Below, piece by piece: positions 1-8,080 of a DNA stretch of 17,266 nt; the stretch's first letter is position 1, and each line of letters begins with the position of its first letter. This stretch comes from Myxococcales bacterium. GTDB taxonomy: Bacteria > Myxococcota > Polyangia > Fen-1088. The stretch spans positions 4,382-21,647 of the forward strand of contig PMBY01000312.1 in assembly GCA_003153875.1 (NCBI GenBank), in the 5' to 3' direction. A program made the translations under genes and the position numbers. Under the pieces are notes generated by a model, which saw nothing but the letters and a program-made list of their open reading frames with translations, was not told the DNA's origin and searched no databases.

Positions 1-795
1 CGGCTCATTCGGGCACTTGTCGAGGTCGTCAGGAATGCCATCGCCGTCCCGATCGTTGCCGGTCGGCTTGAGCTCTCTGATCGTCTCCTTGAAGATATGC
101 ACCTTCTCGATTTCGCCGAAGTTGACGAAGAGCGAGCCCAGCACCTCAAAGTCAGGCCCACTATAATGGATACGATTGCCTTCAGAGATGACCGGCGCCA
201 GCGCGGTCCACGGGGCCATGATCCGCCCATCGACGCGCAGCCCGGTCCACGGGGTGAACCCGACCTTGAACCCGAGTCCCGCGTGCATGAATCCCCAGGT
301 GGAACTCGCCGGGATATCCTGCTGAACGATGAGCGCGGTGTTGCTGTTGTCGACCAGCGAGGTCAGCCCGCCGTAGCCAGCCAGAATGAAGGGCTGGAAC
401 ACATAGCTGTCGGTGAGGTTCAGGATCAGGCTGCCGCGATATCCGAAGACCCACATCGACGCATTGTGATTGCGCGTATGGGTGGGCGTGGCGTCGACCT
501 CCGCTTCCAGCCCAAACCAGCGGTTGAAGTGCAGGCCCAGCCGACCGCCGAACACCCCGCTCGATGCGGGTGAAAGCTCCGTCGAACTCTCCGGGCTCCG
601 GCCCAGCGAGTGATTGTTGTCAAAGAAGTGACCACCGCCAAACAGGCCGAAGTCGAAGCGGAACTCGGGAGGTTCCTCTTTGCTCGGCGAAGCTTCTTTG
701 GACTCGGCGGCGGCGCTCTGCCCGCCCAGCAGCAGGATGAAAGCGCTCAGTGTGAGCACGCCACTATGAAGCGATCGTTGCGGGCCAGTGTTCAT
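1..795 (-). CDS. Outer-membrane beta-barrel protein with TSP3 repeat, OmpA-like (3' end cut by window)
   Basis: This reading frame is open from an ATG at 795 to the first base of the window, giving 265 codons with no stop, so the C-terminus lies outside. A GGAGG stands 8 bases before the ATG and fixes the start. Residues 1-26 form a Sec signal peptide: a basic start, a hydrophobic core (LTLSAFILLLGG) and an AAA cleavage region. Residues 35-235 alternate aromatic and glycine-rich strands (FRFDFGLFGGGHFF, GVFGGRLGLHFNRWFGLEAE, FQPFILAGYGGL), typical of an 8-strand OmpA/OprF-type barrel. The last visible residues, DRDGDGIPDDLDKCP, match a thrombospondin type 3 calcium-binding repeat. In this architecture such repeats usually lead into a peptidoglycan-binding OmpA C-terminal domain. 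That domain is expected beyond position 1 but not seen. Likely role: structural porin linking outer membrane to cell wall (family inference). Confidence 0.85.
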   Translation of the reverse strand, partial: MNTGPQRSLHSGVLTLSAFILLLGGQSAAAESKEASPSKEEPPEFRFDFGLFGGGHFFDNNHSLGRSPESSTELSPASSGVFGGRLGLHFNRWFGLEAEVDATPTHTRNHNASMWVFGYRGSLILNLTDSYVFQPFILAGYGGLTSLVDNSNTALIVQQDIPASSTWGFMHAGLGFKVGFTPWTGLRVDGRIMAPWTALAPVISEGNRIHYSGPDFEVLGSLFVNFGEIEKVHIFKETIRELKPTGNDRDGDGIPDDLDKCPNEP

Positions 796-895
796 CGAAA
801 CAACCTCCGGTCGAGATCCAAGGGACCGACTACCCGGACGCCCATACCCGAGCGGGACGCGACCAGCATAGAGGAATTGCTGGTTTTGAGCCACA

Positions 896-933
896 GAACA
901 ACGCAGGGGTCGTTCGGCTCTCTGTCCCCTGCG
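896..933 (-). terminator. Candidate intrinsic terminator of the receiver-kinase operon
   Basis: Perfect 8-bp inverted repeat CGCAGGGG (902-909) / CCCCTGCG (926-933) with a 16-base loop. Read on the minus strand, the stem is followed by TTGTTCT, a loose U-rich tail. It lies 24 bases past the kinase stop codon. A second GC-rich palindrome (939-953, GCGCCGG A CCGGCGC) sits between it and the stop. The tail is not a pure U-run, so confidence is moderate. Confidence 0.45.
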
Positions 934-956
934 CCTCTGCGCCGGACCGGCGCGCG

Positions 957-2366
<1,410 letters not shown>

Positions 2367-2392
2367 GCTGTGCTAGCGAAGGTTGGTCGCGG

Positions 2393-2773
2393 TTAGGACG
2401 GCAACAGCGACCGAGCGAGCGACAACAGCTCCTCGGGGCGGAAAGGCTTGGAGAGCAGGCTGGCCGAGCCCAGACGCTCAACTTGTGCGCGCAAGTGATC
2501 GTCACCAAACGCGGTGACCACGATGATGGGCATGGTCAGGCCAGCGTTGCGCGCGGCCAGCGAAACCTGAAACCCCGTCATCCATGGCATGCGCACGTCC
2601 GTGATGAGCAGATCCACCGGCTTCTCGTCGGTCAGGAGCATGATCAGATCTCCCCCGCTAGCAGCCTCCACGACCTCGGCGCCCAAGCTTTCGATCAACT
2701 CACGAATCACCGCGCGCATGTCGTCGTTGTCCTCCGCGATGACCACGCGGCGGCTTCTGGTCTCTTGACTCAT
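2393..2773 (-). CDS. Stand-alone response-regulator receiver protein
   Basis: A 126-residue CheY-like receiver with nothing after the domain. The acidic pocket is Glu14-Asp15 (VIAEDND), the phospho-acceptor is Asp59 (LLITDVRMPW), the switch threonine is Thr87 (IIVVTAF) and the conserved lysine is Lys109 (LLSKPF), so it should be phosphorylatable. The start at 2773 is chosen because GGAGGA lies 7 bases upstream. A longer in-frame form from 2812 would add 13 residues outside the fold. It precedes the histidine kinase in the same operon. With no DNA-binding or enzymatic output domain, it must act by binding a partner protein or by passing phosphate on to a histidine phosphotransferase. No such partner is visible in the window. 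Confidence 0.93.
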   Translation of the reverse strand: MSQETRSRRVVIAEDNDDMRAVIRELIESLGAEVVEAASGGDLIMLLTDEKPVDLLITDVRMPWMTGFQVSLAARNAGLTMPIIVVTAFGDDHLRAQVERLGSASLLSKPFRPEELLSLARSLLPS

Positions 2774-2791
2774 GAACGATCCTCCGGATTC

Positions 2792-2820
2792 AGTATGCAC
2801 CCCGCTCACCACCTTTTGAA
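2792..2820 (-). promoter_or_regulatory. Candidate sigma70-type promoter for the receiver-kinase operon
   Basis: On the minus strand, TTCAAA (2820-2815) and CATACT (2797-2792) are separated by 17 bases. Each matches the -35 or -10 consensus at 4 of 6 positions. The -10 box is 18 bases upstream of the receiver start codon, so the leader would be very short. This is pattern matching only. Confidence 0.3.
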
Positions 2821-2991
2821 AACAAGCCTACAACACGGACGCGCCCTGTCCACCGGGCATTTCGCGCATGTGGGGCAGGCTCGCCGGCTACCCGGCTCGG
2901 CGTGGGGAGAGCCTATGTTGCAATCGCGCAAGAATCGCGCCTTTGTGGCCGCAGGCCGACACGAAACTCGTGGCATTATCTCGGTTCATTC

Positions 2992-5145
2992 ATGGGGCGA
3001 AGACCAAAGAACGGTCGATCCGCGGGCGCCGCCCGCGCCGCACGACCGACTCGCGCGCCCAGCGGCAAGCGCGTCCGCGAATCAACGCTACCCCACGCGG
3101 ATGCAACCGGGGCTTCTGCTCGGATCGCCCCCCTCGGCGCCTTCGTCATGTTGCTGGCTCTCTACCTTGCCACCCTGGCACCTACCGTCGTGGGCGGTGA
3201 CAGCGGCGAGCTGACGGCCGCCGCGGTCACCGGGGGCGTGCCCCATCCACCGGGCTATCCCGTCTTCAGCTTGCTGGCCCGGCTGTTCGCGGCCCTTCCC
3301 TTTGGCCCCTCCATCGCCTGGCGCGTGAACCTGCTCTCCGCAGTGTCCACGGCGACGGCGGCCGGCCTGCTCTGTGCGACGGTGCAGCTATGGACCAGAA
3401 GGGCTGCAGCGGGCCTTTTGGCGGCGGGGCTCTTTGGCACCAACCCGCTGGTGTGGCACTACGCCGCCACGGCAGAGGTGTTCGGGCTGAACGCGATGTT
3501 CGGGGCCCTGGCCCTCTACCTCTGGTTGCGTATCGAGCGGGTTCCGACCCGACGCCAGGTTTTCGCCCTGGCTTTCGCCTGCGGCCTGGGCATGGGCAAC
3601 CACCACACTTTCGTGTTCATTGGAGCGCCTGTTCTTCTGCGCTCGCTTTGGGTTGTGCGGCGCGAGCTGCGCGCTTCCGGGATGGCACTGGCGGTTCTCT
3701 GCGGTGCGCTCGGCCTGTTTCCCTACGCCTATCTCGTGGTGGCGTCCCGATCGGCGGCGGCGGTCTCTTGGGGCGACGAGAGCACGCTTGACGGCCTGCT
3801 TGGCCACTTCCTGCGCCGTGACTACGGGACTTTCAGCCTGGGAAAGACTAGCAGCAAAGCCGATGCGTTCGTCGAGAGCGGCACGTTCTTCCAGACCCTC
3901 ACCTTGATGTTGGGCGGCTCGCTGCGAAGGCTACTCGGATTGGGGCCGCTGCTGGCTGTGGCCGCTTATGCCTTGGCTCCGCGCAAGCGACCCGACCTCG
4001 CCCGGGCCCGGATGCTCCTGGTTCTTCTGCTCGGCTACGCCTTCCTCTTCTGCGTCCTGTCCAACATGTCGACGGCCAAGCCACTCTACCGCACGGTCCT
4101 CTCCCGCTTCTTCGTCCAATCGGACCTTCTCATGGCGCTGACTGCGGGAATCGGTTGGGCCTGGCTGGTCCAGCGACTGGAGAAGCGCGCGGCCTCCCCT
4201 GTTGGTGTGTCGCGGCTGTCCCTGGCTGGCGCATGCTTGGTGTTCCTGGCGGGCGTGGTCGTCAACGCTGGCGCCAGTCAACGTCGCAACACCGTGTTTC
4301 GCGACTTCGTCCAGGCTGCCTTTGCCTCGCTGCCCAAGGACGCCATCGTGATCACCATGGGCGATCACGTAACGGGCGCGGTCTTCTACTTTCACGAAGT
4401 CGAGAAACTGCGGCCCGACGTCATCCACCTCGACCAGCAGTTGTTGGGCTTGCGCTGGTACTGCGAGCGTGCGCGCCGCCGCCACCCTGATCTGGTGGTG
4501 CCGGCCGGCGTGTACCAGCCGGGCGGGTTCACCATCAAGCAGCTCATGGACGGCAATCGCAATCGCCCTTTGGTGGTGCTGGACCGACTGGGAACCTGGG
4601 ACGAAAGCTGGAAGGACGGCTACCGGCTGGCCACCACAGGCCTCACCCATCCCTTGGTCCCGGCCGATCGCTATCCCAGCTTTGAGCAATGGGCCGAGCG
4701 CGACCGCCAGGCCATGGCCAACTACGATTCCAAAACGGCGCTCCTCTATCCCATTGGCTCGTGGGAGCAGATGCTGGGCGAGTTGGTGCTGAACCAGCAA
4801 GCGGCGCGCGCCCACCTGGCGCTGGTCTACGGTCACGATGCGGGCAATGTTGAGGCACCTGCGCGCTTGGCCGTGAATCTGCTCGAGCAGGTCGTGCGCC
4901 TGGCGGGCGGCTTGCCTGCGCTCTCCATCCCCGCCGAGCCGGGCGTCCCAACCATCGAAATTCACGCCAGCATCCTCAAGAATCTGGGTATCGGCTACGA
5001 AATCCTGTCGCACACCGATCCCACGTTCGCGCCCCGCATCGCCAAGGCGTGGGAGATCTTCGTGAGCAAAGCTCCGGCGACGGACCCCGACCTTCCCGCA
5101 GCGCGCGCGTACCTGAAACGCGGTCGCACAAGCACCCGGAACTAG
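2992..5145 (+). CDS. DUF2723 / GT117-family multi-pass membrane protein
   Basis: A 717-residue protein. A basic N-terminus (about 45 residues) is followed by about ten hydrophobic segments up to residue 430 and a soluble C-terminal region of about 285 residues. The DUF2723 signature is clear: LAPTVVGGDSGELTAAAV at about residues 62-79, then GVPHPPGYP at about 82-90. The acidic residues here correspond to the conserved Asp-Glu pair of GT-C-fold glycosyltransferases. The C-terminal part contains SLPKDAIVITMGDHVTGAVFYF and RPDVIHLDQQLLG, which also recur in this family. The family is assigned to GT117 and is thought to transfer sugars from lipid carriers to proteins or other acceptors outside the membrane. 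Substrate here is unknown. The ATG at 2992 is chosen. A GTG at 2902 in the same frame would add 30 residues lacking membrane or family character. It is divergent from the two-component operon. Confidence 0.88.
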   Translation: MGRRPKNGRSAGAARAARPTRAPSGKRVRESTLPHADATGASARIAPLGAFVMLLALYLATLAPTVVGGDSGELTAAAVTGGVPHPPGYPVFSLLARLFAALPFGPSIAWRVNLLSAVSTATAAGLLCATVQLWTRRAAAGLLAAGLFGTNPLVWHYAATAEVFGLNAMFGALALYLWLRIERVPTRRQVFALAFACGLGMGNHHTFVFIGAPVLLRSLWVVRRELRASGMALAVLCGALGLFPYAYLVVASRSAAAVSWGDESTLDGLLGHFLRRDYGTFSLGKTSSKADAFVESGTFFQTLTLMLGGSLRRLLGLGPLLAVAAYALAPRKRPDLARARMLLVLLLGYAFLFCVLSNMSTAKPLYRTVLSRFFVQSDLLMALTAGIGWAWLVQRLEKRAASPVGVSRLSLAGACLVFLAGVVVNAGASQRRNTVFRDFVQAAFASLPKDAIVITMGDHVTGAVFYFHEVEKLRPDVIHLDQQLLGLRWYCERARRRHPDLVVPAGVYQPGGFTIKQLMDGNRNRPLVVLDRLGTWDESWKDGYRLATTGLTHPLVPADRYPSFEQWAERDRQAMANYDSKTALLYPIGSWEQMLGELVLNQQAARAHLALVYGHDAGNVEAPARLAVNLLEQVVRLAGGLPALSIPAEPGVPTIEIHASILKNLGIGYEILSHTDPTFAPRIAKAWEIFVSKAPATDPDLPAARAYLKRGRTSTRN

Positions 5146-5241
5146 GAATCGCGCTCAGATTCGACAGCCCCTCTCATTCGCTGCTCCTTGCGCAATGCAA
5201 GATGCTCTCGTCGCACCCGGACCATGGAGACGCGGCGGCAC

Positions 5242-5271
5242 TTGACCATCAGCGATACGCCGCCATATCCT
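5242..5271 (+). promoter_or_regulatory. Sigma70-type promoter upstream of the HU/IHF gene
   Basis: TTGACC (5242-5247, 5 of 6 to consensus) and TATCCT (5266-5271, 4 of 6) are 18 bases apart. Transcription would start near 5278, giving a leader of about 75 bases before the HU/IHF start. The rest of the 5146-5353 gap shows only a weak 5-bp inverted repeat (CTTGC/GCAAG, 5187-5201). Confidence 0.5.
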
Positions 5272-5353
5272 AGAAGCTAGTTTCCGACGGCCTGTAGGGG
5301 GACTTTTCGTGCCCCACGTTTAACGCTACGCAAACAAGGAGAACAAGCGACCG

Positions 5354-5647
5354 ATGAAAAAGTCCGATCTGGTGGACCTCGTGGCTCAGCGGCAGAGTTT
5401 GCCCCGGCCTCAGGTTGAAGTGACGATTGATTGCCTCTTGGATGCCGTGGCCGAAGGCCTGGCCAAGGGAGAGCGAGTAGACTTCCGGGGGTTCGGCGCC
5501 TTCGCTGTTCGTGAGTCCGCGGCGCGCAGTGGGCGCAATCCACGCACCGGAGAAACCATCCAGATTGCGGCCCGTCGGACGCCAACGTTCAAGGTGGGGA
5601 AGGAGCTGCGCGATCGCGTGAACGGTGAACGCCCAGCCGCGCAGTAG
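5354..5647 (+). CDS. HU/IHF-family nucleoid DNA-bending protein
   Basis: A 97-residue protein that covers the complete HU/IHF fold. It has two N-terminal dimerisation helices (residues 3-38), the RVDFRGFGAF turn at 41-50, and the DNA-clamping arm RSGRNPRTGETIQIAARR at 58-75. Pro63 is the residue that intercalates in the minor groove in this family. The end, PTFKVGKELRDRVN, is the family's C-terminal strand-helix and most resembles IHF subunits. Whether it acts as an IHF beta-like subunit or as a homodimeric HU cannot be told from one sequence. AAGGAG (5336-5341) lies 12 bases before the ATG, slightly long spacing. It is the first gene of a likely operon with the RRM protein (27-base gap) and the pseudouridine synthase. 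Confidence 0.93.
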   Translation: MKKSDLVDLVAQRQSLPRPQVEVTIDCLLDAVAEGLAKGERVDFRGFGAFAVRESAARSGRNPRTGETIQIAARRTPTFKVGKELRDRVNGERPAAQ

Positions 5648-5674
5648 GACGGAGATTTCGAGGAACGCAGTTCA

Positions 5675-6232
5675 ATGGGAACGCGCCTTTTCGTAGGCAA
5701 CCTCTCCTACAACGTCACCGAGCTGGAGCTGAAGGAGGCCTTCACCAGCGAGGGTATTGAGGTCCGCAGTGTCCGTGTGGCCTGCGAGCGCGAAACTGGC
5801 CGCCCGCGCGGTTTCGCTTTTGTTGAAACGGCAACCGATGAGGGTGCCAAGCAAGCTATCGAAAAACTCGGCGGTCACCTGATTCAAGGCCGCGCGCTGA
5901 TCATTGAAGAAGCCCAAGCTCGGCCTGCACCAGGCGCGCCGCGACCCGGTGGCCCGAGCGGACCTCCGCGTTTCGGGAGCGTACGGCCTCCAGGTGGGCC
6001 TCCAGGTCCCGGTGGTGGTGTCTCTCGCTTTCCAGGGCCCGGGGGTTCTTCCTCTCCCGGAGCGCCGCGGAGTTTCGGTCCGCCGCGCCCGCCTGCCCCC
6101 GGCGGTGATCGTGCCGCTGGCAAGCCCGAGGGCCGGCGCGAACGCCCAGAGAAGAAACGCTCAACCCGGCCCAAGCCCGAGGAACGCGAGCGTGGCAACT
6201 GGCGTTGGAAGGGCGTTCTCGACGAGGACTAG
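5675..6232 (+). CDS. RRM-domain RNA-binding protein with long Gly/Pro-rich basic tail
   Basis: A 185-residue protein. Residues 3-80 are an RNA recognition motif with RNP2 LFVGNL (5-10) and RNP1 RGFAFVE (45-51). The aromatic residues that stack on RNA bases (Phe6, Phe47, Phe49) are present. Residues 82-150 are low complexity, dominated by Gly, Pro, Ser and Arg (for example RPPGGPPGPGGG and RSFGPPRPPAPGG). Residues 150-175 are strongly basic and charged (GRRERPEKKRSTRPKPEE), and the end is GNWRWKGVLDED. Most bacterial RRM proteins are about 80-110 residues, so the tail doubles the usual length. AGGA lies 10 bases before the ATG. The position after HU/IHF and before a pseudouridine synthase suggests shared expression of nucleic-acid-binding genes. 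Likely role: RNA chaperone or regulator, by family inference. Confidence 0.93.
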   Translation: MGTRLFVGNLSYNVTELELKEAFTSEGIEVRSVRVACERETGRPRGFAFVETATDEGAKQAIEKLGGHLIQGRALIIEEAQARPAPGAPRPGGPSGPPRFGSVRPPGGPPGPGGGVSRFPGPGGSSSPGAPRSFGPPRPPAPGGDRAAGKPEGRRERPEKKRSTRPKPEERERGNWRWKGVLDED

Positions 6233-6303
6233 GCAGCGGGGTCACGATCGAGACTGACTTTGTTGTTTCGGATGGTTGTGAGGCGCCTCGGGAGATCATC
6301 CCG

Positions 6304-7221
6304 TTGCGCCTGCGCGTTCCCCCTGAGTGCGACGGTTGGCGCCTCGACCATTTTCTCAAACACCGCATCCGGCGCCTGTCGCGCGCGAAGATCCGTACCG
6401 TCATCGAGCAACAGGTCCGTCTAGCCGACGAACGGCGGCCACGACCTGCGCTGAGCGTACGGGCGGGCGAGACCATTATCGTCAACCGGCCCGCGCCGGT
6501 GGAGCCCGAAGTGCCCCGTTACTTCGATGTTCTTGCGGAGGACGACACGTTCCTCGCGCTCGACAAGCCGGCAGGGCTGCCCATGCACACCACGGCCAAG
6601 TTCTGGAAGAACACCCTGGTCGCGATCCTGCGCGAGCGCTTTCCCAGTGAGGCCCTGCAGATCTGTCACCGGCTGGATCGGGAAACTTCGGGTGTACTCC
6701 TGGTGGCCCGCGGGCGCGTGGCAGCCTCGTTCTTGAAGCGCGCGTTCGCACAGCGGCTGGTCAAGAAGAGCTACTTGGCCCTGGTGCATGGCGTGCCGGC
6801 TGAGCCCGAGGGCGTGATCGATCGGCCCATGCGACTGCTCGACACCAGAACGCGCATCATGATGGGCGTCGCGTCCGACGGCTTGCCCGCGCTGACGCGT
6901 TTTCGGGTAGTGCGATGCTTTGCCGAGCACGCCCTGGTCGAGGCCTCGCCTGAAACCGGACGGCAGCACCAGATCCGGGTTCACCTGGCCTCCATCGGCC
7001 ATCCCGTCGTGGGCGACAAGCTCTACGGCGCCAGCGAGGAGGCCTTCATGGATTACTGCGATAGCGGGATGACGCCCGAGCTGCTGGCGGCCTTTGATGG
7101 CCTGGCCCGACATGCCCTGCACGCGGCCCGCCTGTGCTTTCCCCACCCGCGCACGCGCGAGCCGGTGACAATCGAAAGCCCGTTGCCCCAGGATCTGGTC
7201 GCCTACATGAAGCAATGCTGA
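6304..7221 (+). CDS. RluA-family pseudouridine synthase with S4 domain
   Basis: The enzyme isomerises uridine to pseudouridine in rRNA or tRNA. An N-terminal S4 RNA-binding domain (RLDHFLKHRIRRLSRAKIR, about residues 13-60 counting from 6304) precedes the catalytic domain. That domain has LDKPAGLPMH at about 87-96, the catalytic motif HRLDRETSG at about 122-130 (nucleophile Asp125), and ETGRQHQIRVHL with HPVVGDKLYG further on. This layout matches RluC/RluD-type enzymes. The exact target uridine cannot be read from sequence. The start is uncertain. TTG at 6304 has GGGAG 9 bases upstream and puts the S4 domain 12 residues in. A TTG at 6205 in the same frame, overlapping the RRM gene by 28 bases, would give 338 residues but has no visible ribosome binding site. 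From 6304 the product is 305 residues. Confidence 0.92.
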   Translation: MRLRVPPECDGWRLDHFLKHRIRRLSRAKIRTVIEQQVRLADERRPRPALSVRAGETIIVNRPAPVEPEVPRYFDVLAEDDTFLALDKPAGLPMHTTAKFWKNTLVAILRERFPSEALQICHRLDRETSGVLLVARGRVAASFLKRAFAQRLVKKSYLALVHGVPAEPEGVIDRPMRLLDTRTRIMMGVASDGLPALTRFRVVRCFAEHALVEASPETGRQHQIRVHLASIGHPVVGDKLYGASEEAFMDYCDSGMTPELLAAFDGLARHALHAARLCFPHPRTREPVTIESPLPQDLVAYMKQC

Positions 7222-7239
7222 TGGTGGACCGTCCTAGGG

Positions 7240-7262
7240 GACTGAGTGCCTCAGTCATTGTT
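7240..7262 (+). terminator. Candidate intrinsic terminator after the pseudouridine synthase gene
   Basis: Perfect 7-bp stem GACTGAG (7240-7246) / CTCAGTC (7250-7256) with a three-base loop TGC, followed by ATTGTTC. It lies 18 bases past the stop codon. The tail is only moderately U-rich. It would close the HU-RRM-pseudouridine synthase unit. Confidence 0.5.
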
Positions 7263-7265
7263 CAA

Positions 7266-7301
7266 TTGACAAGAATCGTGAACTTGCACACACTTGCACG
7301 A
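7266..7301 (+). promoter_or_regulatory. Lipoprotein upstream region: consensus -35 box and tandem 10-bp repeat
   Basis: A perfect TTGACA stands at 7266-7271, but no good -10 box follows at 16-18 bases. Instead the sequence ACTTGCAC occurs twice (7282-7289 and 7292-7299), exactly 10 bases apart and so on the same face of the helix. The two copies lie where a -10 element would be expected. This fits an activator or repressor site, but no regulator is known. Confidence 0.3.
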
Positions 7302-7338
7302 CCTACGGTTGTCTAAAACAAGAATGGAAGGAGCCCTA

Positions 7339-8016
7339 ATGCGAGTACTTACACTTTGTCTGGCGATTGGGATCATATTGACCGCGGCCTGCAGCGATAG
7401 CAGCCCGAGCAAGGGCGGCGCGGGCGGCGCGGGCGGCGCGGGCGGCGCTGCCGGCGCTGCCGGCGGCGCACTACAAACTGGCGGCACGACCGCGCTGGGC
7501 GGCAATACCGGGAGCACGACTCCTCTGACCGGCGCTTGCGCCAATCTGACCTGCATGAATCCCATGGCGGCCTTGCTGTCAAACCCAAGCTGCCAGCCGA
7601 GCGCCACCGACACCTGCACAGAGCAGATGGACCTTACCACGTTCGCCGTCAATGACTGCTACGTCAGCGGCGTGAAGACGCAGGTCTCGATGAGCACGGA
7701 CATGACGTCGGCGACCATGACGGTCAAGGGTGGCGGCTCCGTTTGCTACTCGATGGCTGTGACTGGTGATTTCCTCACCATCGGCTCCGGCGGCGTGGTG
7801 ACGATCGCTATCAAGAACGCTTCCGGAACGACGGTCGCGACAATGACCGAAGACACCACCACCAGCACCACCACCCCCGTCATTACGGTAACTTGCCCAG
7901 GGGGAGTGCCCACCGTTGTCGACTCCTCATGTGGCAGCAGTTCGAGTGCAGTTGGGGCCGTCGACGTGCCCGGAAGCGGCAGCGTGACCTGCACCAACGG
8001 TGCCTGCACCTTCTAG
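7339..8016 (+). CDS. Orphan lipoprotein with Gly-Gly-Ala linker and cysteine-rich body
   Basis: A 225-residue protein with no family I recognise. The ATG at 7339 is chosen because AAGGAG (7328-7333) sits 5 bases upstream. Residues 1-17 are a lipoprotein signal peptide (MRVLTLCLAIGIILTAA) with Cys18 as the lipid-modified residue. Thr at -3 is unusual but tolerated, and Ser at +2 fits outer-membrane sorting in Gram-negatives. Residues 25-45 are a GGA-type repeat linker. The body (about residues 60-225) has roughly ten cysteines, many Thr/Ser/Gly, and likely short beta strands (TMTVKGGGSVCYSMAV, GVVTIAIKNASGTTVATM). It ends CTNGACTF, with a cysteine pair near the C-terminus. Likely surface-anchored and disulfide-stabilised. 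Function unknown. It stands alone with its own terminator. Confidence 0.85.
   Translation: MRVLTLCLAIGIILTAACSDSSPSKGGAGGAGGAGGAAGAAGGALQTGGTTALGGNTGSTTPLTGACANLTCMNPMAALLSNPSCQPSATDTCTEQMDLTTFAVNDCYVSGVKTQVSMSTDMTSATMTVKGGGSVCYSMAVTGDFLTIGSGGVVTIAIKNASGTTVATMTEDTTTSTTTPVITVTCPGGVPTVVDSSCGSSSSAVGAVDVPGSGSVTCTNGACTF
7414..7470 (+). repeat. In-frame 9-bp tandem repeat coding for Gly-Gly-Ala
   Basis: GGCGGCGCG occurs three times exactly (7414-7440), then GGCGGCGCT, GCCGGCGCT and GCCGGCGGCGCA follow as decayed copies. The unit is a multiple of three, so gain or loss of copies changes linker length without a frameshift. It directly follows the lipidation site of the lipoprotein. Confidence 0.85.
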
Positions 8017-8041
8017 TTCGGTACTGCAAGCGCAGAACAAC

Positions 8042-8080
8042 ACGGCGAGGCGGGGTCATCCCACCTCGCCGTTTCTTTTT
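8042..8080 (+). terminator. Strong intrinsic terminator, shared by convergent genes
   Basis: Nine-bp stem ACGGCGAGG (8042-8050) / CCTCGCCGT (8064-8072), extended inside by GGG/CCC pairing, then TTTCTTTTT (8072-8080) on the plus strand. It is 25 bases past the lipoprotein stop. The T-run also supplies the TAA stop codon (8081-8079) of the ubiD-family gene on the other strand. In the minus direction the tail is GTTGTTCT, so weaker termination there is possible. Confidence 0.9.

Noticed and set aside
863..883. Inverted repeat CCAGCA/TGCTGG followed by TTTT on the plus strand
   Set aside because: No plus-strand gene lies upstream to terminate. It may be an operator for the porin gene, but there is no supporting site.
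3931..5013. Long open frame (360 codons) on the minus strand opposite the DUF2723 gene
   Set aside because: High GC at third codon positions keeps the antisense frame open. The translation has no family motif, and the plus-strand protein is clearly real.
7284..7298. Sigma54-like -24/-12 promoter (TTGCAC ... TTGCA)
   Set aside because: The -24 GG is missing (TT instead of TG-G) and the spacing is one base short of the invariant distance.
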